Shown: positions 1 through 10,941 of the stretch, piece by piece
Layout: each line of letters opens with the position of its first letter
Numbering within the stretch: the stretch's first letter is position 1
Notes under the pieces: model-generated
What the model was told of the DNA's origin: nothing
Databases searched by the model: none
Seen by the model: the letters and a program-made list of their open reading frames with translations, nothing else
Assembly: GCF_029962835.1 (NCBI RefSeq)
Contig: NC_080577.1
Location: 27,882,501-27,946,500 of the forward strand
Length of the DNA stretch: 64,000 nt
Reading direction: 5' to 3'
DNA from: Magnolia sinica
Taxonomy: Eukaryota > Streptophyta > Magnoliopsida > Magnoliales > Magnoliaceae
Position numbers and translations under genes: made by a program

Positions 1-890
1 GTAAAGTGCATATCGCTATAGTCCTGAAATAAAATCTTATGTTTTTTAAACAAATGGCCCTGCAAATTGGGACAGTCAACTGGGGCATTTCGGCCTTCAG
101 ATTTCACGTAAATTTTCGCTTTGAATATTGAAGATATGTCCTTGCAGCGGCGCAGTCAAATCTGACCCTTGATTGAGAAATGGTGATCGGAATAAAGTCC
201 AACAAGGCCATTTGGGTGAATTAGCGAAAGCCAGGGCTAACTGACCTAAAACCAGGGTATAAAACCCTTTAACCCTCTCTTTCACTCACTCCTACAGCAA
301 TTCCAGGAACATGGACGAAGTATGTGTGGGTGTATTCGCCGGAGACCTCGGTCCTACCGTAGTGGATGCGAAGTGTGGCTGATAAAAGGTAACAAATTCG
401 AGCTCTCTTCCAATTTTCGTATTTTTGGCCGCATGCATGTGTCCTGACACAACTAACACAAAGAGAACCGGAAGACAATACAATCGTCAGAATTTCAGCA
501 GTAAAGTCTCATGCAATGATTCATGTATGTGCCTCGTTAGAATCGTAGCCCAAGAACTCCTTTGTTGTTCGCTACAATCAACTAAGAGGTGAGATCCGAC
601 CCTTGACCTAAATCATAGGTTAATTGGATTTTCTCTTTCCAACTATCCTTATAAACCTCGTAATGATGGATAGGTTCTGACGACCCTTGACCCAAACCCC
701 AGGTTGAAGCATTTAATCTCTTTCCAAATATCCGAAATAATACTATACATATGTTATATTTGAGTTGAATCTTGGTTTTGCTGAGTGAGGTTGACAAAAA
801 AGAAAAAAAAATAAAGGATTATCAGCCAGGCCCTAAAATAAAGGAAAAAATAAGAAGAAACTTGGTTTTGGATCTATTTCATTTTTTATT
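1..890. other. Non-genic flank with degenerate duplication
   Basis: No gene is supported here; the open frames are short and lack family features. About 590-745 holds two diverged copies of a roughly 85-bp segment, each with a GACCCTTGACC core followed by an AGGTT and a CTCTTTCCAA(A/C)TATCC block. Part of the same wording recurs near 165. It looks like an old local duplication. Confidence 0.4.
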
Positions 891-904
891 TTTTATTTTT
901 GGAA

Positions 905-1102
905 AATGCCCTTTACCCGATCGACCGGGCTGACCCGGTCGACCCTATCTTCCTGTATGTAAGGTTACCCGGTCGACCCCATCTTGCTGTATATAAGGTT
1001 ACCCGGTCGACCCCATCTTGCTGTATGTATTGTTACCCAGTCGACCGGGCTGACCCGGTCGACCCCATCTCGCTGTTTTGTACTTTTACCCAGTCGACGG
1101 TT
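905..1102. repeat. 34-bp GGTCGACC minisatellite
   Basis: About five tandem units of 34 bp, each with a TACCCGGTCGACCCCATCTT-like core. Two units carry an extra 16-17 bp (CGACCGGGCTGACCCGG) that makes a GGTCGACC palindrome cluster. It ends about 400 bp before the start codon of the transposon-type gene at 1505. It could be a 5' regulatory or subterminal repeat of that element; this is inference. Confidence 0.75.
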
Positions 1103-1504
1103 TCGACCATTGAAATGCCTAACAACAAGCCCGAAGCCCGGTCGAAATGTAAGTTATATCTACTAAACCCATTGCTTAAAACCCACTTCCTCTTCTTCCA
1201 CACACCTTCTCATCTTCTAGTCACGTTTCGTTCTTCCACAAGCCTAAACCCATCATCACCTTCATTCCATTCTCTGAAATCTTCTTCCACAATCCTTCTT
1301 ATTTTCTCAAATCCTTCTTCCCATCCCTTCTTTACTCCCATACAAATCCCATAACCCACTCTCATTTCCTTCATTTTCTTCATTTTTCTATCTTATTCCA
1401 CCGAAATCTACAACATTCCAAACAAAACCCATTGATAATTTCCAATGGGGGCTTTCCTTCTTCTCGTTTCTTCATGGCTACTGTTCCCATTAATGGTGAG
1501 CCTT

Positions 1505-2726
1505 ATGGCTAAGAAGCGTGGTACACAGGAAACAGAAGATGAACAATACAATCGTCGCTCCAAGCGAAGGGAGGACATTGGAGCGCCAACCTCAACGGTC
1601 GCAGCTACCCGGGAGAAGAGAGTTACCTCGGGACCTCAAAAGGGTCCATCCATGTCTCGGGCGGGTCCGTCAACGTCTCACGGGGCAGAACAAGCAGTGG
1701 ATATTGGAAGATTCGCCAAACGCAAGATATGCTTTGAGCGGTACGTGCATAAGGACTTGTTCGCCGATACCCAAGAGCGCAAGTGGCTTGCCTCACTTGG
1801 GTGGAATCCCATCTTCACACCCTACAACAATGCCGACTGTGCGACATTTCTACGCTTCAATTAAAAATCCAAGTCTACAGTCAATGACCTTCGACGTGTT
1901 AATCAGTAATTCCTTGAGAACTTTTAGTATTATTGACATTGAGAGGATTTCTGGGGTGCCACGTGGGACAGTGGTTGTTCCATATAAGGATTCGAAGAGG
2001 TCCAGGTACAAGGAGGAGAGGACTGTTCATGTTTGTGGTGAAAATAAGCCTTGGGTACAGGATGATAATTGTTTGAAGGTAACAAAGATGCTTCCAGTTT
2101 ACAGGTTCCTCCACCTTGTTTTCACGTACAATGTGTATCCTAGATCAGGTAATCATACACAACTAACACAGTATATGTTGGAGGTTCTGTATTCAGTAGG
2201 TACCCACAAGAAGGTTTGCTACCCATCTATTGTAATGCGGCATATATTGATGGCGGCCACCAATTCCAATCTGTCCTTACCCTTTGGACGGTTGGTCTGT
2301 AAGATGGCGAAGGACTGTGGGTTTAGTTTCAACTGCAATGCAAGGCTTGAGCCGCAGAATTTTATTGACGCTAATTCTATTAAAAGGATGAAATTGAACA
2401 GGGAACAAGAGGTTGAAAGAGGAGAACGATATGAGGAAGGAGAAGGAGAGGAGGAGGAAGAAGAAGAGGCAGAAGAGGAAGACGATGATGAAGACATCGA
2501 CGAAGATTTTGTGGCCCCCCCGCTTATACATGAGCACTTCAATCGGGTGGAAGAGGAGTTGACATCGGTTCAGTCTGAATTAACTGATTTTAGGACTGAA
2601 ATGAAGGCCAAAGTGACCGAACAAGAGCAATGGAACAAGAAGATCTTACGCACCTTGAAGGAAGTGTTATGCTGCGTCCAAAAGGATGGAGCAGAGCCAC
2701 ATCCGACATCTTCACAGGACCATTAG
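1505..2726 (+). pseudogene. Putative plant transposon protein (Transposase_32-like)
   Basis: The N-terminal part begins best at the ATG at 1505 (MAKKRGTQETED), after a CT-rich leader. It carries a basic low-complexity region and then a GRFAKRKICFERYVHKDL segment typical of the 'putative plant transposon protein' domain (PF20167 type). The rest of that domain (FYASI, then ...RISGVPRGTVVVPYK..., then ...PSIVMRHILMAATNS...) continues in another frame to the stop at 2726. It ends in a Glu/Asp-rich run (around 2430-2510) and a coiled-coil tail. Coding is therefore split between two frames once; it looks broken, or a very short intron is hidden. The biochemical function of the family is not established. 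It converges on the MULE transposase, but I cannot show that the two belong to one element. Confidence 0.7.
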
Positions 2727-2994
2727 GTCTCGGGTGAAGCCATGGTTGTGGTTATGTGTTTTGTGTTTTGTGGGTTGTAAGAAATGGGGAATTTCCACCT
2801 AATAGTTTAATAGTTTGTAGTTGGGTACCTTATGTTTTTTCTACTGGTTAGGTATATAGGGGAAGAATCTATGGATGTAGTTATGTTTCGGGTGATATTT
2901 GCTGGGAATTCTTGAATCTATGGTTTGTTTTTAATGTTCTCCGCTAATATGTATGCTAGCAATATCTGAAAATCCCCCCAACAAAAGGTGATCT

Positions 2995-3232
2995 GATCCC
3001 AATCCCATGGATCTTAAGGCAATCCACTGACAACGACATCATTACCTTTAAATCCCATCCAATCCACCCGTATCCGTTCAAATTTGCCTGGGACGTGTTT
3101 GGTTTGAGTGATTGGAAGGGATGGGAAGGTTTAATCCCAGGATTGGCCGGGTGTGCCAAACATACTGAATATAGCAATACAGGGATAGAGCAATCCCATG
3201 GATCTCAAGACAATCCACTGACAACACACTTA
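2995..3232 (+). mobile_element. Internal fragment of the Tourist-like MITE
   Basis: Clearly homologous to the inside of the three 413-bp MITEs at 7.1-9.0 kb (shared blocks CCCATGGATCTTAAG, CCTGGGACGTGTTTGG, GCGTGCCAAAC-like). Both terminal repeats are missing, and it is more diverged than those copies are from one another. Same orientation as the other copies. Confidence 0.85.
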
Positions 3233-3284
3233 GTATCTTGGCAATTGCCTTACATGGAGTTCCATGTGCATTTTCCTTTTCGAC

Positions 3285-3330
3285 GAGCTTAGCGGGACAA
3301 ATTGAAAATACAGTGGGACAAAGTAGAAAG
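3285..3330. repeat. Short remnant of the 21-bp array
   Basis: Two or so units (GCGGGACAAATTGAAAATAC, then GTGGGACAAAG) matching the 21-bp monomer of the large array at 6.06-9.31 kb, in the same orientation. It lies about 70 bp past the 3' end of the transposase frame. Confidence 0.65.
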
Positions 3331-3399
3331 TTCATTCATCATCCACCAAGTTTACAAAGTATGCTATACATCAAAACACTAAAGAATTTACAAAGTATG

Positions 3400-5820
3400 C
3401 TATTTTTCAGATATGGGAAACTTGCACCTCCGGCGATTATGCCCAGTTTGTTTGCATCGCCCACACTTTGTTGTTTTCGATTCTTCTCCACGCGATGGAA
3501 TTCTAAGCTTTTTGGGTCTGCCAGCTGACCTCCTTTGCCCTGGGGGTTTAATTTGTGCACAATACTTCTTGAAGCCCACCGAAATTTCTTCCCACTCACT
3601 CTTGTCACGTACTGGGTACACCGATTCGCTATACGTGGCTTTGTAATTTTGCACCGTGTAGAATGGGGAACAGTATGAGTAATGAGGGAGATTGTAGTTT
3701 ATACATGCTGACAAGACATGCATACAGGGATACCCCTTCACGCTAAACTCGCGACATGTACACGAAAACTTACTGAGCTTGACTGTATCATTATAATCTC
3801 CCACAACATAGTACTCATCTCGAGAAATAGGATGACAGCGAACATCTCGCGCTTTCTGCACAAGATCTTTTAACTACTGCTCCGCCCATGGTGTCAATGG
3901 CCCTATAAACGATGCCGCAGATTCTCTTCTCTTATAACACAATTCCTGTATCTTCAATCTAACCCCTTCTATCAATTTCGTAACGGGGTATTCGCGTGCT
4001 TCTTTGAAGAGGGCATTGACACACTCGGAAATGTTTGTAGTAACCAAGTTGAATCTTTTTCCTGGAAAGTGTGAAGATGCCCATCTCTCGTATCCGATTT
4101 CTGTCAGCCATGCATGTACTGCGGGGTTGGCCATTTCGATATCATGCATTAATTTTTCGAATTCAGCCACCCTACATGTCTTCACTGCCCGCCAGTAGTA
4201 CATCTCCAATGACTTGTCTTTAAAGGTGTCCACCAAGTTTCTGTAGATATGATATGCGCAGTAGCCATGAATTGCACGTGGAAAGACATGGGGTACCTCT
4301 TTCAGTAAACCTTTATGTCTATCGGATATAATCACAAGATCCTCCGGAGACCCTATCGTATCGCCAAGGTAAGTAAGGAACCAATTCCAACGGCTACCGT
4401 TCTCCGATTCCCCGATGCCAAACGCAACTGGAAATATATGATTGTCCCCATCTAAGGCCGTGGCGATGAATAAAACACCCTTGTATTTTCCCTTTAAGTG
4501 TGTCCCGTCAATGGCTAATACCCTCCGCAATGATTTCTGAAAACTTCTAACGCATTGTCCGAGCGCAACAAAATATCTTTCGAACCTGAAAGTCTCTTTG
4601 TTAACATGTAGGGCAGTCACTGTTCCTTGGTTGACCGTCCTCAATTCATGTAAATACAAGGGGAGTTGATTGTAGGAGTCTTCATAAGACCCCATCACCT
4701 GATTGATTGTAAGCTCCTTGGCTGCCCATGCCTTCCTATAACTGATAACAATATTATACTTCTCTTGCATGGCGAAGATAATATCACGTGGCCTCAACCC
4801 TAGGCGTTGCTCTATGCGGCTAACAACCAAATCACATTCTAACTTACTGCTTGCTTGCCGGTGATCACTCCTCATCCATGACATGCCACACGTGTGATTT
4901 GGCGTATAAGTCCGTATCTTGAAAATTCCTGAATCACCCACGCGTGATGCATGAACCCTCCATTCGCATCTTTCTTCGAAGCATACAACCGTAAATCTCC
5001 TAGAATTTGAGTACAGTACCCTGTACTGAAATTTATTTTGAAGGGCAAATTGGCTCAAAACATGCTGACACCGACTCTTGTCCTTAAATGTTTGCCCAAC
5101 GGCTATCTCGATCGATTCACTCAACGAATCCGTATATTCCAGCATTGCTGCATTAGTGAATGCAGCATCATCAAACGGCACAGGAACTTGACGGGTGTTG
5201 AAGTTTGTTGTTTCGGGAAGGTTTGGAGGTGGGATGTTGCTTTCAGGACTGATGTATCTTCGGGCTGTGGATGATGACGGCAGATCTGCTGTTGTTGCTA
5301 GAGGCGGTGTCATGCAATCACCAATGAGGTCAATGTCATGTGCACCGCAGGCTTGGGTACTCACAAATTTTGATGTTTGGGGCGGCTCGGATAGTTGATC
5401 ATTTGTTCCTACTACTTGTAATGGATTTGGCTTATATTCAAATTCCACGCCATGCTCTTCTGCCACACTGTCAACGTGTGATGTCATATTAATGTGTTCG
5501 ATTGTCTCGATGACTAAAGGGATGAACTTTTTCGAATGCTCCAACTGTGTTGCCAGGAACACTTTGACATCATCGTCGTCCTCGAGTATGGTTGGAAGGA
5601 TTGATTTATTGGAGCAGGGATACAAAACTTTCATCTGAATATCACAATCTGTTGGTGTTCTCTTAATAATCCTGTACGTTCTGGATAGAAGTTCCTCGTA
5701 CGTAGTATCAACATCTAGCGAAATAGTTTTCGTACTTCCACTCGTGTACGTCCATTGCTTGTTTTCACATTCTAACTCCCCGCCATAGCAACAGATGATT
5801 CTCGTAGCCATTATCTGCAA
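3400..5820 (-). pseudogene. Mutator-like (MULE) transposase with one in-frame stop
   Basis: A cut-and-paste transposase of the MuDR/MURA type. From the first Met at 5820 (MATRIICCYGGEL, three codons in, is an equally good start) the protein shows a PB1-like N-terminus (about residues 7-75), a MuDR DNA-binding domain (about 240-312) and the MULE catalytic core. The core has D438 in LAIDGTHLKG, D500 in VIISDRHKG, the CxxH pair C522/H525 in HGYCAYH, and a likely third acid E599 in NISECVN. After residue 648 there is a single TAG (complement of 3874-3876). The same frame then runs on to 3400 with a SWIM zinc finger (CTC...CMH) and a CCHC knuckle, CGRCKQTGHNRRRC. Total is 807 codons, a normal length for the family. 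The PB1 domain recalls MUSTANG-type host genes. No TIRs or target duplication could be found, so I cannot tell a dead transposon from a decayed domesticated gene. Confidence 0.9.
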
Positions 5821-7150
5821 GATTCAATACAATGACAAATTATCAATAAATCGTTAAACAACGGAAGCTTCCCATAAGACAAAACTTAATAAAATAATAA
5901 AAGACCGAAAACTCGCTTTCCCTTATAGATGAGAATGATACAAAGCTTAAGGAAATAAAGAATAAGTAACGCGTTAAATTTTCATGTAAACAACCAGAGC
6001 TTATATGGATTAGGCTTTCTACGAATGATTTCGTATCGTATTTTATTAAATTGAGTAAGGCAATCTAACATGACATTGAGCGGGGCAAACTGGAAAAATG
6101 GGCAAGACAACGTACAAATTGAGCAGGGCAAATATGAAATTCAGCGGGGGGGTAAGCATGAGATTCAACAGGGCAAATATGAAATTGAGCGAAATGGAAT
6201 TCAATGAGCATAGCATAGAATTATGTGGGGCAAACTATTAATTAAGCTATGCAAGCAAACATTAAATCGAGTGTATGTAATCCCCATCAACGCATCAAAT
6301 TTAATAAGCCTAACGCATAAATTTGATTAAGTCTAACACATGCGCATCAACTTGCATTAAATTGACCATAGCTAGCATCAAATAAGTACATCAATAAATT
6401 CATTGAGCTAGCATCAAATATACAACCAAAGCTCATACATTGGATATATGAGCGGGGCAAACTAGAAATTGAGCTGGGGAAACATGGAATTGAGCGGGGC
6501 CAACATGAAACTCAGCAGGGTAAACTCGAAAATCAGCGGGGCAAACTAAAATTGAGCAAAGCAAACATGAAAATTGAGCGGGACAAACTAGAAATGGAGG
6601 GGGGCAAACTACAAAATTCAACAGGAAAATCCAAAAAATCAGCCGGGCAAACTAGATATTGATCAGGGCAAACAGAAAATTGAGCGGGACAAACTATAAA
6701 TTCAGCTATGCAAGCAAACATTAAATCGAGCGAGCGTCGCATGATATTGAGCTGGGCAAATGATATTTCGAGCGAGCATAACATGATATTGAGCTGGGCA
6801 AACATTAAATCGAGTGAGCATAGTATGATATTCAGTGGGGCAAAGATTGAATCGAGCGAGCTTAACATGAAATTTATCGAAGCAAACATTAAATCGAGCT
6901 GGCATAGCATGATATTGAGCGGGGCAAAAATTTAATCGAGCGAGCATAGCATGATATTGAGCTAGGCAAACATTAAATTGAGCAATCCTAGCATGAAATT
7001 TATCGAGGCAAACATTAAATTGACCTTATCTATCATGAAATTGAGCTGGGCAAATATTAAATTGAGCGATACTAGCATGAAATTTATCGAGGCAAACATT
7101 AAATTGAACTTATCTTATCTAGGCATGAAATTAAGCTGGGCAAACATTAA

Positions 7151-7563
7151 GGGCCCGTTTGACCGGTCGGATTGGAAGGGATTGGATGGCACTGGAAGGG
7201 ATTGGAAGTTAAATCCCGGGATTGGCCGGGCGTGCCAAACAGGGTCGGTAATCTGATCCCAATCCCATGGATCTTAAGACAATCCACTGACCACACCATC
7301 ATTACCTTTAAATCCCATCCAATCCACCCTAGTCCGTTCAAATTTGCCTGGGACGTGTTTGGTTGGAGGGATTGGAAGGGACGGGAAGGTTTAATCCCGG
7401 GATTGGTCGGGCGTGCCAAACAGACTGGATATAGCAATCCAGGGATAGAGGAATCCCATGGATCTCAAGACAATCCACTGACAACACCATCATTACCTAG
7501 AAATCCATGTCATCCACCTTAGTACCATTCAATCCCTTCCAATCTGCCCGGCTAAACGGGCCC
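7151..7563. mobile_element. Tourist-like (PIF/Harbinger) MITE, copy 1
   Basis: 413 bp, with termini GGGCCCGTTTGACCGG and an inverted AAACGGGCCC end. The TIRs match at about 30 of 34 bases and are flanked by a TAA duplication (7148-7150 and 7564-7566), which is the Tourist/Harbinger signature. Internally it is two head-to-tail related halves of about 190 bp, sharing ATCCCGGGATTGG and CCCATGGATCT blocks. Non-coding. Confidence 0.9.
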
Positions 7564-7865
7564 TAAATTGACTGATCCTGGCATGAAATTTATCGAAGCA
7601 AACATTAAATCGAGCTGGCATAGCATGATATTGAGCGGGGTAAAAATTTAATCGAGCAAGCATAGCATGATATTGAGCTAGGCAAACATTAAATTGAGCA
7701 ATCCTAGCATGAAATTTATCGAGGCAAACATTAAATTGACCTTATCTATCATGAAATTGAGCTGGGCAAATATTAAATTGAGCGATACTAGCATGAAATT
7801 TATCGAGGCAAACATAAATTGAACTTATCTTATCTAGGCATGAAATTAAGCTGGGCAAACATTAA

Positions 7866-8278
7866 GGGCCCGTTTGACCGGTCGGATTGGAAGGGATTGG
7901 ATGGCACTGGAAGGGATTGGAAGTTAAATCTCGGGATTGGCCGGGCGTGCCAAACAGGGTCGGTAATCTGATCCCAATCCCATGGATCTTAAGACAATCC
8001 ACTGACCACACCATCATTACCTTTAAATCCCATCCAATCCACCCTAGTCCGTTCAAATTTGCCTGGGACGTGTTTGGTTGGAGGGATTGGAAGGGACGGG
8101 AAGGTTTAATCCCGGGATTGGTCGGGCGTGCCAAACAGACTGGATATAGCAATCCAGGGATAGAGGAATCCCATGGATCTCAAGACAATCCACTGACAAC
8201 ACCATCATTACCTAGAAATCCATGTCATCCACCTTAGTACCATTCAATCCCTTCCAATCCGCCCGGCTAAACGGGCCC
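7866..8278. mobile_element. Tourist-like MITE, copy 2
   Basis: 413 bp with the same TIRs and TAA flanks as copy 1. It was carried by block triplication rather than inserted independently, because the flanking array sequence is duplicated with it. Confidence 0.9.
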
Positions 8279-8581
8279 TAAATTGACTGATCCTGGCATG
8301 AAATTTATCGAAGCAAACATTAAATCGAGCTGGCATAGCATGATATTGAGCGGGGCAAAAATTTAATCGAGCGAGCATAGCATGATATTGAGCTAGGCAA
8401 ACATTAAATTGAGCAATCCTAGCATGAAATTTATCGAGGCAAACATTAAATTGACCTTATCTATCATGAAATTGAGCTGGGCAAATATTAAATTGAGCGA
8501 TACTAGCATGAAATTTATCGAGGCAAACATTAAATTGAACTTATCTTATCTAGGCATGAAATTAAGCTGGGCAAACATTAA

Positions 8582-8994
8582 GGGCCCGTTTGACCGGTCG
8601 GATTGGAAGGGATTGGATGGCACTGGAAGGGATTGGAAGTTAAATCCCGGGATTGGCCGGGCGTGCCAAACAGGGTCGGTAATCTGATCCCAATCCCATG
8701 GATCTTAAGACAATCCACTGACCACACCATCATTACCTTTAAATCCCATCCAATCCACCCTAGTCCGTTCAAATTTGCCTGGGACGTGTTTGGTTGGAGG
8801 GATTGGAAGGGATGGGAAGGTTTAATCCCAGGATTGGTCGGGCGTGCCAAACAGACTGGATATAGCAATCCAGGGATAGAGGAATCCCATGGATCTCAAG
8901 ACAATCCACTGACAACACCATCATTACCTAGAAATCCATGTCATCCACCTTAGTACCATTCAATCCCTTCCAATCCGCCCGGCCAAACGGGCCC
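8582..8994. mobile_element. Tourist-like MITE, copy 3
   Basis: 413 bp with TAA flanks. A few private substitutions (for example GATGGGAAGG instead of GACGGGAAGG) separate it from copies 1 and 2. Confidence 0.9.
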
Positions 8995-9547
8995 TAAATT
9001 GACTGATCCATGAAATTTATCGAAGCAAACATTAAATTGACCTTATCTTACCTACCATGAAATTAAGTTGGGCTAACATTAAATTGAGCGATGCTAGCAT
9101 GAAATTGAGCAGGGTAAACATGAAATTCAGCGAGCATAGCATGAGATCAAGTGACCTCTAACATGGAATTGAGTGAGCTTCAAATGGAATTGAGCGAGTT
9201 CCACATGGATTGGACCGATCAACACATAAAATTAACTAAGCCTAACACATGAAATTGAGTAAGCCTAATACATGGAATTGACCGAACTTCGCATGCAATG
9301 CAATTGTACGAGCCGATCATTTTTTAAAAATATTTGTACCACCGACTACCGTAGTACAGGTCAAATGTAGGTTGAAGAGAAGCCAAGAAAGAAAATGGCA
9401 AATGTAGAATGATGATATCTACATGATTCACTAAGATTCGACGAGGAAAATGAGAAGAATAACCTCCGTGCGTCGGTTTATCGTTGAAAAGGAGTGAAAG
9501 ACTGTTATTTTGAGAAGGGAGTGAAAGCAACAGGGGTTTAAAGGAAA

Positions 9548-10084
9548 GGAAACGGATTGGCTACTCACCCTGCCACCACCCAATGGCTGTGGTCGGTGGT
9601 CTGTGAGCCCCACCATGATGTATGTGTTTCATCCATTCCGTTCATCCATTTTTTCAGTTCATTTTAATCCTTCGTCCAAAAAATGAGAGGGATATAAATC
9701 TCAGGTGGACCACACAACAAGAAGATAATATTGATTGGATATTGACAATTACATTTCTCCTAAGGCACAATGAACTGTTTATTTGACATCTAATCTGTTG
9801 ATTAGTTCATACAGGCATAGATGAAGGGAAAAACCAAAAATCAAGTTCATACTATATTTTTATGGCCCTCTAATGGTTTCTAGTGGTTGATGCTCATTCA
9901 ACACTGTTTCCTGTAACGTGGTACACTTGAGATTTGGATGTACCTCATTTTTGGTCTCATACCATAAAATGATGTGGAAGAATGTATGGACGGCATGGAT
10001 GAAAAGCAAACATCATGGTGGGGCTCACAAAACGCTGACAGTCCGCCATTAGCTGGTGGCAGGGGGAGTACCGAATCCGTTTCC
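9548..10084. mobile_element. TIR MITE, family A copy 1
   Basis: Ends GGAAACGGATTGGCTACTC and, inverted, GGAAACGGATTCGGTACTC, extending into a CCCTGCCACCA block on both sides. The body carries the recurring CCCACCATGATGTATGTGTT and its inverse near the far end, so the element is largely fold-back. Related copies lie near 17.5, 56.4, 57.3 and 58.9 kb. No coding capacity; superfamily unclear. Confidence 0.85.
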
Positions 10085-10239
10085 GTCAGGAGGAGGGGTA
10101 TTTCGTCCTGAAATTCCGACTCGGTACGAGGAGGTCCAACTGCGTATTCTAAGCTTGTTTTGCTTTAAAAAACCGCTGGATAAAAGGTAGGGTCCACAGT
10201 CGTAAATTTCTCTCGGAAATTTGAAGCGGATTGTGTGGT

Positions 10240-10640
10240 GATCCCAACACCACTCTGATATAATAGGCTATCGTGATGCATGTGTTTATCCAGGCCGTCC
10301 ATCCGTTTTTTCAGCTCATTAGGGTGTTGGTACAACAATGAAGTAGTAGATCAAAAGCTCAAATGGACCACACCAAATTATCTGACGGTTAAAGCTGTTA
10401 GATTGCTGGATATTTGTTGGACGGTTAAAACTGAAAGGTATCCAACGGTGTTACTTTGAAAATCAAGTGTCCACAAATCAGAGGGTGGGATTGTTCAACC
10501 AATCTAATTTTCACATTGTAGATTAAAAACAGTAAATTCCACAAATCAGTCTGTTTAATTTACTTATGTATGCCATATCTAACATTTCTACGTACCTGCG
10601 TATCAACCGCCACACACAGCAAGAGTATCAAATAAATCCC
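10240..10640. mobile_element. Degenerate MITE relic, family G copy 1
   Basis: Begins in a CCGTCCATCCGTTTTTTCAG segment and includes GGGATTGTTCAACC and AGAGTATCAAATAAA blocks, which recur in the same order at about 13560-13710. It lies directly upstream of the PII-2-like gene. Confidence 0.55.
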
Positions 10641-10857
10641 CAGAGCCTTTATCTTCCGAAAATCAAAGTGGCGTTATCGTAAATATACGCAAAAAACAAG
10701 TCGAAATTCTATCCGTCCTTGCAATCCTGCCACACCACTTTTTGTCTCATATGCAACTACAAGGGTACTTTAGGCATTCGAAAAAGAGAATGGCCTTCCC
10801 GTAATTAATCAAATATCTCCCGCTCTTAAAACGCCGATCTCACGTCTCGTCTCAACT

Positions 10858-10941
10858 CATTTTCCTGTCACCTTCTTCCTCTCTCTCAAAATCTCTCAGG
10901 GCTATTTCCGTCATTAAAAGAAAGAGTGGCATTCTCGTAAT
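10858..10941 (+). promoter_or_regulatory. Pyrimidine-rich leader of the LRR gene
   Basis: CT-rich stretch (CTTCTTCCTCTCTCTC and TCTCTC runs) immediately before the start codon, typical of a plant 5' untranslated leader. No clear TATA box could be assigned upstream. Confidence 0.35.

Larger units (their letters stand above)
6866..9015. repeat. Tandem triplication of a ~716-bp block
   Basis: Three nearly identical units (MITE starts at 7151, 7866, 8582; periods 715 and 716 bp), each holding about 300 bp of the 21/42-bp array plus one 413-bp MITE. Only a handful of base differences separate the copies, so the amplification is recent. It happened after the MITE inserted, most simply by unequal exchange within the array. 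Confidence 0.95.
6060..9310. repeat. 21/42-bp satellite-like array upstream of the MULE
   Basis: Degenerate tandem monomers of 21 bp, consensus close to AAATTGAGCGGGGCAAACATG, run from just above the transposase leader to about 9310, interrupted by three MITEs. From about 6720 the monomers alternate in two types, one with GAGCGAGCATAGCATG and one with TTGAGCTGGGCAAAC, giving a 42-bp higher-order unit. Excluding the MITEs there is room for roughly 95 monomers. Because 21 is divisible by 3, the minus strand stays open in places and reads as a 7-residue repeat around VCPAQFH. There is no evidence that it is translated. Confidence 0.9.

Noticed and set aside
2219-2542. 107-residue minus-strand frame with Ser runs
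   Set aside because: Antisense shadow of the Glu/Asp-rich tail of the Transposase_32-like gene.
6060-9310. Regularly spaced repeats resembling a CRISPR array
   Set aside because: Units are contiguous and degenerate with no unique spacers, and the window is plant nuclear DNA with no cas genes.
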